Below, piece by piece: positions 33,501 to 42,400 of a DNA stretch of 64,000 bases. How positions within the stretch are numbered: the stretch's first letter is position 1; each line of letters begins with the position of its first letter. The DNA comes from Trebouxia sp. TZW2008 (taxonomy: Eukaryota > Chlorophyta > Trebouxiophyceae > Trebouxiales > Trebouxiaceae), in the NCBI GenBank assembly GCA_002118135.1, contig BDIU01000046.1:6577-70576 (forward strand), in the 5' to 3' direction. The notes beneath the pieces are model-generated. The model made no database searches. It was given only the letters and a program-made list of their open reading frames with translations, and was not told the DNA's origin. The position numbers were made by a program, and so were the translations under genes.

Positions 33501-34361
33501 TCAGTGCGTACCTACACTCACCCCACAGCTACTCATTGACTGCCGCTACCGCATGCAAGCCTGCCAGCCCAGGCTGTGCTGGTATCCTGAACAAAAGCTG
33601 CAAGGGAATGCTGGAAAGGAGTGAAAGCCATACCAGCTTCTGTTCTGCGTCTGCTTTATGGTCATCTGTGCGCCTTGGCCCTGAGTTCAGCAGATACTGT
33701 GGCGCTCTGCTTGGGCTGACTATTGCAGTTGTATACCTGCATGGCAAAGCAGACGGCATTTGCTGTCCCTGCAATATATGGTCCCTGCAACAATGATCAA
33801 TGGTTCAAACGAGCATGCAAGTGTGAATCTTTGTCCAGGCGATCTCACGGCACGGTCCATGGTATGCTGGAAGTGTGACAGGACATTTGAGAAACAGAAA
33901 AGTCATTGCTTGTACTAGGCGGCACAAGGTGTTCAGCACATAAGCTTACAAAGGCTGTGACACTGTTGAGGACAAGCTCGACACTTTGCTGTAGCGCCGA
34001 CGATTTGTAGCTGTCCTGGATGCTTGGGCAGACTCCACGTGCAGACGGTAGCCTGGGCGAGCAGGTCACTTGTTGGTGCCATACCGAAGCAAAGCACAGC
34101 TCAAGTGTTCAGGACGCGATGCCGACACTCACAGAAATTGCAGACGCGTTCCGGCGAGCTCCCTGACTCCAAGGAACAGCTGGTTGTGCAGTTGGCGCAA
34201 AAAATCCGCCCGCACACGCGGCAATGGTGCCGTCTGGTAATAAGGTTAAACGGGACGTCACACTCATAGCAAGCCTTCACACGCTCGTCAGCCAACCAGA
34301 AGGACCGGTCATTGCTGGACTGCGGCCTTGCGAGCGCTTTGATGCCTTGCAACAACGACAT
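15420..34361 (-). CDS. FAB1: FAB1/PIKfyve: FYVE-type phosphatidylinositol-3-phosphate 5-kinase
   Basis: Makes PI(3,5)P2 on endosomal and vacuolar membranes. The whole gene is visible on the minus strand over 19 kb. The first exon (34361 to about 34135) encodes a FYVE finger: FWLADERVKACYECDV, RRHHCRVCGRIFCANC. Then come FAVYAAYAARLETAFLADE and the TCP1/chaperonin-like region: ILVAEGAEDLAVWQPIITRL (near 32430), VVHGLVFRKNVVHKLM and IMMLGSMLEYHRTMGKLSFF (31767-31560), DVLLVEKSVARYAQELLLQK and VLNVKRSLLNRLARCT (31060-30860), TLMFFKGCPRPLGCTILLHG (about 29990). The CCC-type region follows (QRLFVCKMCRNPGKGLL 27830; SVGHFLELSFGAHDLKLQG 25990). Low-complexity polyQ and A/G/P-rich linkers lead to VVPIFDDEPTSVISYAL (20600) and the lipid kinase: AKTRDERYVVKQLTRSEKQS (17940), ENVLYAANTSRIYDLKGSER (16950), FLAGLGVMDYSLLVGLD and IGIIDFIRQ (16110-16030), C-terminus YTWDKQLETWVKSSVMLGG (15600). 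It contains at least eight tandem exon-copy loci. Confidence 0.92.
16324..16900 (-). repeat. FAB1 kinase-domain exon end repeated about four times
   Basis: The donor-proximal part of the exon encoding AGAVLMDDNLRENNLTQPIL (anchor ACTCACCAGAATGGGCTGAG at 16821) recurs at about 16517, 16431 and 16324 with growing divergence. The upstream half of that exon recurs at 16660-16740, still open in frame as KNPPKRVSTT versus SQEDPTQAG. The copies lie between the real exon and the next one (16214-16025). Confidence 0.75.
18520..18740 (-). repeat. Coding minisatellite of about 30 bp in a FAB1 linker exon
   Basis: GCCCTGCCCTCAGGGCCGC-type units at roughly 30-bp spacing encode GPEGRAAANGPEGRA-like decapeptides in the kinase-proximal disordered linker. 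The same composition keeps other frames open, which creates spurious long ORFs on the plus strand. Confidence 0.7.
19270..19725 (-). repeat. Two adjacent tandem copies at the ends of one FAB1 exon
   Basis: A 42-bp stretch is identical at 19495 and 19633 (offset 138 bp), continuing as a diverged copy to about 19580 and 19720. It covers the acceptor-side of an exon encoding EKMKSKAAAARQAGTQ. On the donor side, the segment at 19389-19440 (PLSPNVGVPKPQP) recurs at 19274-19320 (offset 115 bp). One exon is thus flanked by decayed copies of both of its ends. Confidence 0.8.
20051..20388. mobile_element. Fold-back MITE, 338 bp
   Basis: An almost perfect long inverted repeat. The left arm starts TGTAACGGTTAGCCTTGCC and the right arm ends with its complement GGCAAGGCTAACCGTTACA. 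The arms of about 150-160 bp pair with few mismatches around a short centre near 20215. It has no coding capacity and sits in a FAB1 intron, just downstream (in gene sense) of the exon ending in the DDEPTS block. An obvious target-site duplication is not visible because a second partial copy abuts on the right. Confidence 0.85.
20389..20515. mobile_element. Second right-arm copy of the same MITE, directly adjacent
   Basis: Repeats the right arm of 20051-20388: AAGAACATAGCGAGGCTTGA, then AGGGCGAATGTCATGGTTGA, and TTGGCAAGGCTAACCATTAC at the end. It is joined without spacer, as in a one-sided tandem duplication or an insertion into a pre-existing copy. Its end is next to FAB1 coding sequence (20645-20530). 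Confidence 0.8.
20687..20835 (+). mobile_element. Truncated LINE 3' end
   Basis: The plus strand encodes TSLHARYKWFRITQHPTGWR then QLIGPVRT and a stop, matching ALHVQFEWFRLAHDRTGWRQ of the element at 1-345. The 3' flank TAGCTGGGCCTGCTAAGCCT and a GAATGAAAGAATGAATG tail follow. It lies in a FAB1 intron in antisense orientation. Confidence 0.6.
21252..21274. repeat. Short interstitial TTTAGGG-type telomere-like stretch
   Basis: GGGGTTTAGGGTTTAGGGG followed by TTTT is about three units of the plant/green-algal telomere heptamer. A single GGGGTTTAA occurs 90 bp further on. It is too short to be a real telomere and is within a FAB1 intron. Confidence 0.7.
23129..23171 (-). repeat. CTG microsatellite encoding polyglutamine in FAB1
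   Basis: About 14 uninterrupted CTG units, read on the minus strand as CAG glutamine codons in a Q-rich linker exon of FAB1 (23765-23050). A second tract is at 23361-23400. Confidence 0.9.
23361..23400 (-). repeat. Second CTG microsatellite encoding polyglutamine in FAB1
   Basis: About 13 CTG units in the same exon, giving a second polyQ run preceded by QQSQ. The surrounding sequence is also Q/P/S-rich, consistent with a disordered linker. Confidence 0.9.
25705..25965 (-). repeat. FAB1 exon end repeated four times at 62-68 bp spacing
   Basis: The exon end encoding LKLQGRSMHGAFVRYFGTG with its donor (anchor TGTGCCAAAG at 25905) recurs at 25843, 25779 and 25711. The most distant copy (25711) is better preserved than the two between, and still encodes KADTCMALLYA-like sequence. 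Each copy keeps a GT-containing boundary, so up to four competing donors exist. Confidence 0.8.
27028..27600 (-). repeat. Duplicated FAB1 exon end plus intron, one copy expanded by (TA)n
   Basis: The exon end at 27541-27600 with its donor CTTTGCAG/GTATGATGG recurs at 27188-27240 as CTCTGCAG/GTATGATCG (offset 353 bp). The intron next to each copy also aligns (ATGGTTCACTG, and further on ATTGCCCCAGTTGGGCTTGC against ACTGCCCCGATTGGACTTGC). The copy near the real exon has gained the AT microsatellite. Confidence 0.75.
27428..27516. repeat. (TA)n microsatellite
   Basis: Nearly uninterrupted TA dinucleotides over about 90 bp with one GTGTATAT break near 27468, in a FAB1 intron close to a splice donor. 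Confidence 0.95.
29280..29700 (-). repeat. FAB1 'YAAYAARLE' exon start repeated about five times
   Basis: The exon segment encoding FAVYAAYAARLETAFLADE (29340-29280) recurs as HLVYAAYAARLEPAFLADY (29430-29385), then as HNAYAARLQL (about 29510-29475), a weaker copy at about 29600-29570 and a trace near 29690-29660. Spacing is about 80-103 bp. The gradient of decay away from the first two copies is visible by eye. The copy whose frame runs into the next exon sequence (ETAFLADETAS) is the likely coding one. Confidence 0.85.
29701..30030 (-). repeat. Duplicated FAB1 exon encoding TLMFFKGCPRPLGCTILLH
   Basis: The exon end at 30012-29889 recurs at 29841-29710 (offset 181 bp) with about 85-90 percent identity, including a plausible acceptor (CTACAG at 29842) and a donor (CCAAG/GTATG). 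The inner copy has a 2-nt insertion before its donor, so its exit phase differs from the outer copy. It may be an alternative exon or a decayed one. Confidence 0.88.
31570..32000 (-). repeat. Duplicated FAB1 exon VxxVAGCGSPxDxRVVHGLVF with a stop in one copy
   Basis: The exon start VKRVAGCGSPDDSRVVHGLV (31740-31680) recurs at 31995-31905 as VKKVAGCGSPHDRRVVHGLV (offset 251 bp). The second copy runs CKNVEHKLV then TGA where the real exon continues HKLMRTHITQ. A third, poorer copy is at about 31798-31840. The better acceptor of the decayed copy is intact, so its inclusion would truncate the protein. Confidence 0.85.
32460..32935 (-). repeat. Three ~180-bp tandem units spanning a FAB1 exon start
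   Basis: Anchors GCTGCTGAGCCACA at 32474, 32660 and 32838 (offsets 186 and 178 bp). Each unit includes a C-rich G-P-G-S coding part and an adjoining TTGTTCCTGCAG block. The unit at 32460 leads into the conserved FAB1 sequence VVRQILVAEGAEDL and is the coding one. Two units remain open in frame over a long stretch, so an in-frame tandem repeat in the protein cannot be excluded. Confidence 0.8.
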
Positions 34362-35296
34362 GCAGCGAGATGGATCCTCGCGCTAATTTATCGAAACCAG
34401 TTTTGTGCATGGATGGATCACTCAGTCTTTGTCCAAGGCCAGGGCCTGTGGCTGATAACAAGGCTACACGCAAACTTGCGCCTGAATATAGAGCGCGTTG
34501 CGAGCATCGCTACATTGACGCGCATGCCACAGCGGGTGCCCGGAATGGTCGAAACTCACGAGTTGTTCCCACTTGGGTCTCGCTTTGAGCCTGATCAGGC
34601 CCCATCAGTAATACGCCTGAACTTTGCTTACGTCGACGGCAGAACTCATGGCAGAACGTGGTCATTCTGATGCCAATGTCAAGGTGAATCTAAAGTGTTA
34701 CCCACAACGCAGATTTTGCGCAACACAAACTCTTGCTCACTGTGCATCACTGAACAAACATTAAATAAAATTTTCATGAGGCGTTGTCTATGTCAGTTGA
34801 TCTCTCGTCGCTGCTCAACAGCAGCAGTTGGGACTCTGACAACGAAAGAGCAGATTGTTGCATAGTGACTCGGGTACCTATGCAACAACTGAGCGAAAGG
34901 GTGAATGCTGTTCAGCAATGACCTTCAAACTCCAGGGAGCCATAAAGGTTGTTGTTGAGCCATATCATTATGCATCAACAGCTTGACTGTGCTCTTGCCA
35001 TATGCTGCGAGTCATCAAAAACGTCACAAAGCAATTGATGACCTCTGCTGGGCTTTTGTGCCGCAAATAGGACAGTTGACTCCCGTCAGGAAGGCATTTG
35101 ATCACTGCATCCAGGGAAAACTGATGGTAACTCATGTCCAAATTGCCATTCAGCCATTATTATTCATTCTAGGCTGCTAGTTTATGGCAGAAATGCCTTC
35201 CACTATCGAGACAGACTACCAGGCGCTGATGAGACGGCTACCGAGCAGCAGCAATCGCTGCAAGTGAAGCTGCTTGACAAGGTATGTGGCAAGGTC
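34362..35296. other. Intergenic region upstream of FAB1
   Basis: Holds the FAB1 promoter at the low end and the LEO1 3' UTR at the high end. Open frames here are short and without family motifs. An AT-rich ATTAAATAAAATTTTCAT stretch is near 34760-34778. Nothing else was recognised. Confidence 0.4.
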
Positions 35297-38200
35297 TCAG
35301 TCATCGTCGTCATCTTCAATGATGACACCACGGCGGGCCTTGGGCTTTTGCTCAGTGTCTGGAGCATCTTCTTCAACTTCATCATCATCTGAGATCTGCA
35401 GCCACCAATGCCACTGACAGTCACACCAGCAAACAGGAGCAAGCTTAGCATGTGTGGAGGATCCATGTTGCAGACAGCTTGCGCACAGCTAATGCCACTG
35501 AGTCCAAGAAAGTCAAACCAGCAAACAGCAGCAGGCTTGCAATTCATCAGGTCGATAGTTTGTGCAAGCCAATGATGTAGTAGACAGCTTGTGCGCAACC
35601 AGGTGCAGTGCAGCTACTACTGCAGCCGTTGTTTGGAGTGTTGTTCATATCACTGAATTGCTTGAGTTGCTGACTGCAGGCTAGGTACACAATGGTATTG
35701 GACATGATTGTTTGCGAGGAGACTACTGCTTCTGTATGCACCCAGCAGGGTCGTGGGACCTCACTAGCAAGCATGTTTGCAACGCTGAATGATGCTGGTG
35801 CCAGTATCAGCATGCAAAACAAATTGTGCAGTGTCATGACATGCTAGGAAGAATGTCTAGAATGACATTGTCTTGTCTGACCTTCAACATCAAATGCCTT
35901 ACTTTGACGCTCAACTTAATTCCGCCTGACGCAGCAGGACTGTGCCACACACACCTAGCATCTTTGCTTGAACGTGTACTACATTACTATTTCTGTTATG
36001 GCGTGCACAGAAGCGCACCATGTCAGCATTGCCGTCACCATCGCTGCCTTCCTGTTCACTCAGCTCCTCATCGCTGCTGACTGCAGTGGGCCTGGACCTC
36101 TTGGCCGGGGAGGGTCTTGGCCTGCCAGCAGGAGCTGCCCGTTTAGCTTGCCCCAGCCGCCTCTCAGCCTCAGCCTACAAGACAACAGACCTTGATGGTG
36201 TGGTGCTTGCTATATATTGGGTCCAAGTAAGCAACGCTGCCATTGTGAAGCTAGCATCGGCAGTCAAATCTCAGCCTGCAGAAGTGCCACGCCTGAAACT
36301 TGAACAACTGGCTGCAGCTAGCTGGTCATCATCTATTTATGTCTTTGCACATGATCAAAAAGCCAATGGCATGGCCTACAAAGATGTGACTCACTTTATG
36401 CCAAACATGAGACTGCGTGTCCCAAGGGCAAGGCAGTAAGGTAGCTGATTTCCTCAGTCTTTGCTTCGCCACTGGCACAGTGATACTCAATGGCATGCTG
36501 ATCCTACTTGCTTCACACAGTGCATGTGTGGACTCAGTGCCAACTAGTCGAGTCTTGCTGATGCACTAGATGCATTGATGTTGATGCCGGCCTTACACAA
36601 TTGGCATTATAGACAGTTACAGAAGCAAATCTGTTACGTCGCACTGATGTCCATCTTGATGCATTTTGCTGCATGTCTTGCAATGACACATTGACTTCTC
36701 TTTGTAACAACTTCTTTGGTTACCAAGGAGATTGACCTTACATCAAACTACTCAGAGATACCACTGCAGTGAAAATGCAGTGCTTGGTTCCCAGATGTGT
36801 TGTCTTTACATTGAGAATGTCCTTACGTCAAGTGTCCTTACAAAAAGAAGTCATTGCACTCAGCATTTGCGTTTACACATGCCAGAGAAGCGGTACCTCA
36901 GCTTGCTCATCCAGTCTGTCCCGGGACAGCAGACTCTTACGCGCTCTGTTGGAGGCCGTCATGCCATCATCATCGTAGTCAGACTCAGCCTCCACTGCTT
37001 CAAGGTAGTCTGCAGTGATGCCAGCAGTCCCACGCACACGTGCAGGTGGCTGGGCATACTTGCGCATTTCACGGCCCTGCAAGTTATGTGCAGTCTCACT
37101 TGTGTAGCTATGAATCTTCAGGCCATGTGCCACTGCATTGTACAACTGCATTGTGGGTATGGGTTGTGTATCTGGTATGTTGCATACTTCATGAGGACCA
37201 GCCAGAGATAAGTTCCATGCCTGCGTCATGCATGTTCACGCCTATGACGTCTACCACCACCAAAATATCAAAAGTCGATGGCAATGTGTTGGCAGGTTGA
37301 TCGGTGACAAATGCAGACTGGCATTGACAAGTCTCATGCCATGCTCTATGGACTCGTTTTAAGCAAATTTTGATGATGGTGCACCTGTCGCCTTTGCAAG
37401 TTCTCCCTATCTCGTATCCGCTGCTCCTCCATTTTGGCTCGCTGCTCCTTCTCTTGTGCAGGATTTGAAACTGTGGCTGTGTGCCGCACCTACAAAGAGT
37501 TACATGCATGATAGCAAAACCCATTGGAACTCAATGTTCTCACGACCAATGGCACAGAGACAATTACCTTCACTCCTCAAGATTACAGCAGAACAAGCTG
37601 CAACTGTGTACTGACTGAGGATAGGGACAAGATCAGCTGTCAGGTGTGTGTGTCTACAAGGAGAAAGGGACTGACCTTGTTAACTTTGGTATGACGCTTA
37701 TCTACTGCAGCTGTCAGTCGTGTGTGTAGTTTGCTGCTTAAGCTGGCTGGCTGTAGCGCTACCTTGGTCTCCAACGCTGCTTGTCCCTACACATTACACA
37801 TATATGTGGCACATGCACTGACAGCTTCTGTTAAATGCATTATTTGCTCCTGAGTCAAGCTGGCAGGTTTGAATGTGCAGCAGAGAGGTATTTGATGGCA
37901 GCTGCTGACCTGTATCACGCCTTGATGCCTGACAAACAGGAAGCTGTTGTCTTGCTGCATGTCAAGCTCTTTGACATCCAAAACTTCATCACCCAGCAGC
38001 AGCTGCCAAGAGCCATCTTCCCATTGCACAAAACGTGCATTGCTTTGTCTGATAGGCTGTCCATCCTCATCAAATGCTTCTCGCCACCGCAGCTTGTTGG
38101 TAAGCTTTATTCGCCTTGCTCCCTGCTCATCTTCATAGTACTCTCTTGAAGCCTGGAAGGTGCTGCGCTCGTATGGCTGGCTTTCCAAACCCAAAATGTT

Positions 38201-38446
38201 CGAAAGTCTGACCAGTCTGATGCTGTCTCTTGCAGGCAAGTCAACCAGCTCAGCGTTCAGGTGCAGCGGGGGTCCAATAGGTCTTTGGCGTTGTTGGGGC
38301 TGATCCTCCTCGTCACTTTCATCCTCGTCGTCACCGATCCTTCGAGCAGGCTGTTGGAAGGCAGGAGATTTGCGCTGATGCTGTTGCTGCTGTGGGCTCT
38401 CGTCGTCGGAGTCTTTGCCAAACAGGTCCTCCTCGAGATCAGACAT
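35297..38446 (-). CDS. LEO1: RNA polymerase II-associated protein LEO1 (Paf1 complex)
   Basis: LEO1 is a Paf1-complex subunit that couples elongating Pol II to histone modification. Exon 1 (38446 to about 37912) starts MSDLEEDLFGKDSDDES, an acidic disordered N-terminus, then IRLVRLSNILGLESQPYER, KLRWREAF, SNARFVQWEDGSWQLLLGDE and VLDVKELDMQQDNSFLFVRH, the core LEO1 domain. Later exons: GQAALETKVALQPASLSSKL with HTRLTAAVDKRHTKVNKV (about 37790-37680), EKEQRAKMEEQRIRDRENLQ (about 37480-37390), RKYAQPPARVRGTAGITADY then LEAVEAESDYDDD (37070-36960), KRAAPAGRPRPSPAKRSRP with SSDEELSEQEGSDGDG (36150-36020), and the last exon ISDDDEVEEDAPDTEQKPKA with a D-rich end and stop at 35297. The acidic basic-patched tail is typical. 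An intron at 35400-35560 holds an 84-bp tandem copy. Confidence 0.93.
36703..36860. repeat. Inverted copy of the dispersed ~150-bp repeat family
   Basis: Reverse orientation relative to the other copies: GAGATACCACTGCAGTGAAA, ATGCAGTGCTTGGTTCCCAG, GTCCTTACGTCAAGTGTCCT. It lies in a LEO1 intron. Confidence 0.7.
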
Positions 38447-39453
38447 CTACGAAATCTGGCAAGTTTGGCGTGTTGTGGCTGCGGCTATCCCTGATGACTT
38501 CTGGCACAGTTGCGACGCTCTGCCAAGCTCAAGTTGTTGAAGAAAGCGCCGAAACAGTCGAAGGTCATGGTCACACGGCTGGTTTCAGAGCCATGCACTT
38601 GAGCAATTCAGTCACACACCCCTGTCCAGCATGTCATACTGCCCCTTAGTAAGTTTACTGTTGAGCTCAAGCCACACTTTGATATGCAATTTTACATGCA
38701 GCGCTTAGGCTTGGTTGTCACCAGCTTCCTATTGCTGCTGGTCGTCGCAGTGGCATTGCTAGAGCCTGTANNNNNNNNNNNNNNNNNNNNNNNNNNNNNN
38801 NNNNNNNNNNNNNNNNNNNNNNNNNNNNNNNNNNNNNNNNNNNNNNNNNNNNNNNNNNNNNNNNNNNNNNNNNNNNNNNNNNNNNNNNNNNNNNNNNNNN
38901 NNNNNNNNNNNNNNNNNNNNNNNNNNNNNNNNNNNNNNNNNNNNNNNNNNNNNNNNNNNNNNNNNNNNNNNNNNNNNNNNCCTGAATTTCATGGACATAT
39001 AGTCATTGCCACAGTGTGGCACATGTGATCAGCCTTGTTGGCTGGCTAAAGCATGTAACAATATTCTCTCTCTTGAACACCAGTCTGCAAATGGGCGATG
39101 CAACATGCCTGCAGCCTTCAAGCTTTTCTGACCCAGCAGCTGATTCACATCCACTGCATTATCTACGAGCTTGTTTGGATCTTGACGACCAGCCTTAGAG
39201 TACCCTAAAGCTGTAATGCAAACGTTAAGAGCGAGCGTGGCATGGGGGCCGAGATGGCATGCGTAAATGTGCTGCTGAGAGGTACAGATGCAGTTTGACC
39301 TGTCATCATACTGTGACTCATGTGATAGTCAGAAAGCGGTACTTCAAAACTACAGCTACAAGGATCCCGATTTGTTCACACCCTAATCTACAGACAATCT
39401 GGTAAATATGGTTTCACTTGAAAGTATTGCCTGAAAGGCGCATCTGATGCATC
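38447..39453. other. Intergenic region LEO1/SMC1, includes the assembly gap and a repeat
   Basis: Contains the LEO1 promoter at the low end, the gap, a copy of the short dispersed repeat at 38981-39062 (TCAGCCTTGTTGGCTGGCTA) and the SMC1 3' UTR. No further gene was recognised. Confidence 0.5.
38771..38980. other. Assembly gap of 210 N
   Basis: Unresolved bases. The right edge of the gap starts directly with dispersed-repeat sequence, which probably explains the gap. Confidence 0.99.
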
Positions 39454-42400
39454 CTATCCCACAAAACGGTTCAAGTCAAAAGTAAGGGTTGCACTGCAAC
39501 CAAGATCAGTGTCTCTGCAGACGCCCACAAGCGCATCTGCCTTCTCAAAAAAGTTGTCTTTCAGGGAAATCACAATGCTCTGGAAAGCGCCCTGAGCACT
39601 GTCTCTTGTCTTCTCCCTGATGTAGTTGGCCACTCTAGCAACATTGTTTGCATCCAAAGCGGCATCAATCTCATCCAGCACAAAAAATGGAGAAGGCTGG
39701 TAGGTGTGGATGGCAAACAGCAGAGCCAATGCTGCCACTGTCTGCACAAGAAAGTACATTGCTTGAGCACGCATTGGAATGCAAAGCTGTTACATGCCAA
39801 CAGGGGATTACATGACAACCTGTAACAGGCTTCCATAGCCATGGGCTATAGAGACTGGTGACTCCTGCTCCTTTTGAGCACTTTGTTTGCCAAGCAGCAG
39901 CATCCTCAGGCAATTTGCAGCACATTACAATACTTCACTGAAGGGCTGCAGATCCTTTAGCTGCAAGTATGCACTGCTCAGACTTGGTGTCCCAAATCGT
40001 TCATGAGGCACGGTCTATAGACAAGGCAGCAAGAGGAAAGAGTGCAGCAGCCTAAGACTTGAGCTTGTTTTGGGAGGTGGCTGTGAGAATCAACAAGCTC
40101 GGGTAGACAGAGGCTAAACAGTGCATGTTGCAATGATATGCAATATCTGCGTTTTTTCAAAGCATGGGCGTCAGTGCAGTTTTGGGAGTCTGCTTCCAGG
40201 TCACCAACTAAGTAAACAGTGCATGCGTGTGCTAACTTGCTGTACCTTTTCGCCGCCAGACAACTGCTCCATCTCTCTGAAGCGCTTACTGGGAGGCATG
40301 GCTGTGAACTTGATCCCATGCAAGAAGGGGTCCTCGCTGTTTTCAAGACTCAGGTAGGCCTGACCGCCCATCGGGTGCACACTGCTCTTTGTCAAGTCCT
40401 GCACATGAACAAACTCAAGCATGATGACTGCCTAAACCTTTCTTGACACGCATCATTTCTGCCAACGAGCATGTAAGCATATGAGCCTATCTGGAGTAGG
40501 ACTAGGCAATTTGGCGGTTGATGTGCAACAAACTGCATCTGTTCTGCCAAAGACTGGCACAGGCTGTATTGATGAAGCCTGATCTGCTGCCCATTTTGAG
40601 GTTGTGCAAATCATGAGCTTAGAGACAGCTGAAGGTCACCTTTCACATGCAACTTTTGCATGGCTCAAATGCACATGGCAGCCAGCAAACTGCAAGCACC
40701 TTGAAGATGCGGTCAATGTGGCTGAGGGCTTGCAGAAGCTGCACACAAGACCATTCAAAGTCAATGATTTGCATGGCTTAAATGCATGTGGCAAACAGCA
40801 GGTTGTGAGTACCTTGAAAATGCGGTCAATGCCAGCGCTAATGTGGTTGAAGGCCTGCATGAAAGTGTCAAAGCGGGCTTGGCGCACAGCATTGAAGGCA
40901 TGGGTGGCCTTGTGAGCTTGCTGCTTGGCCTCCTCCAACTCCTCCATGCTCCCTCTCTCACGCTCCTACAAAACAAATACCAGCATCATTCACATGCAAG
41001 TAGCTGTTGTGCGGCTGCTACATGCATGCTGAAGCACACCTAGCTCCCCCTCTAGCACGCCTCAACATCAAGAGGTGAAAGGGTTTCCTCAGAAGGGCAG
41101 CAGGACGAAGGTCATGGCCTGACAGACACTCTCCTTTTGGCGATGACTCTTGTGTGAAGTATAAGAGAAATGCATCAGGCTGCCAGCTAGCCACAGCAGG
41201 CTAAAATGCAACATTGCAGCATAATGCATACGTTGCTCAGCACCAGGTGGTGATTCTTTCAGTGCTGGCGACCTCTCTGGAAGGTGCTCAAAGGGCCCAA
41301 AGCCACACAAGCATAGGCTCTCTCACCTTGACAGCCTCATACTGTTCAACAGCCTTGAGGTTGGGTGCCAGCTTGGACAGCAGGGTAGACCGCTCCTCAA
41401 TGTCAGCTTGAAATTGGCTGCTCAGCTTGTCACGCTGCCTACTGTCTGCTGCCGTCTTGTGTTCATGCTTCAGGCTGCTGTAGTCAAGCTGCACCTGCAA
41501 CTGCAGCCATTGCAATTGGGGCATCAGTGTGCATGCACATGGGCAGAAGCATAGCCAATTGCAGAGCCAGATTGCATGGGCAGAGACATAGTAAATTGCA
41601 GAGCCAGGCTGCAGCGGCTTCTGATTCTCAAATTTTTGGTTCAAAGCGCACACACCACACTGTGCTGAAACTTTGGTCCAGTGTAAGCTGGATAAGCTGT
41701 GATTCACAGGCTGTCACAGCACAGTCTTAGACATGACAGGTACAGCCTGCCATTGCAAGTACTGGCTGTTAGACAGCTGCATGTCACCCTTGTCTCAGCT
41801 TCACAACAAGTTTGAAACTGATTGACAGACTTCAGAACTGCCAACTGCACAGCCTTGCCTATGTCTGTTTGACAAGCAAGGAGGCAGAGGTCAAGCAACT
41901 GGAAAAAACAAACGGTCAAGGCATAAGAGCTGGAAATCACGCACCTGGTCACTTGAGGTGGTAGCTTGAGCCACCTGCTCCTCTGTGTCCATGTCCTCTT
42001 CTTCATCACCTTTTGCCCTGGGCAGCTGAATCTGCAGCAAGCATGTCTGCTCATGTAGTGCAGGCTCTGCTTGCTTGCAAACTATGCCTTCTGCTTGTCT
42101 CATTATGTCTCTCTCTGCTTGCTTGATGTGACTCAGAAATGAATTGAAATGGGCATGAGCAAAGAAGTCTATCACAGCGCTGGCCTTGGCTATTGCTCAT
42201 TTTTTTGGGCTGCTCTGCATTCGCATGCCAGTCTGCACCTTATCATGTATGCGGTTGAAAGCCATCTTCCAGTTTGTAAGCTGCCATTATCATCCGCAGG
42301 AGAGTGCATACACAAGGCAGACCTGTTCCTTGGCGCTAGCTTGCCCTACACAGTGGTCAACATTTGCAGCACAGTGGGTGTAAAACAGCGGACCTGTTCC

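Noticed and set aside
36020..36439. 139-codon plus-strand ORF
   Set aside because: It is antisense to the LEO1 C-terminal exon that reads KRAAPAGRPRPSPAKRSRP on the minus strand, and has no family motif.
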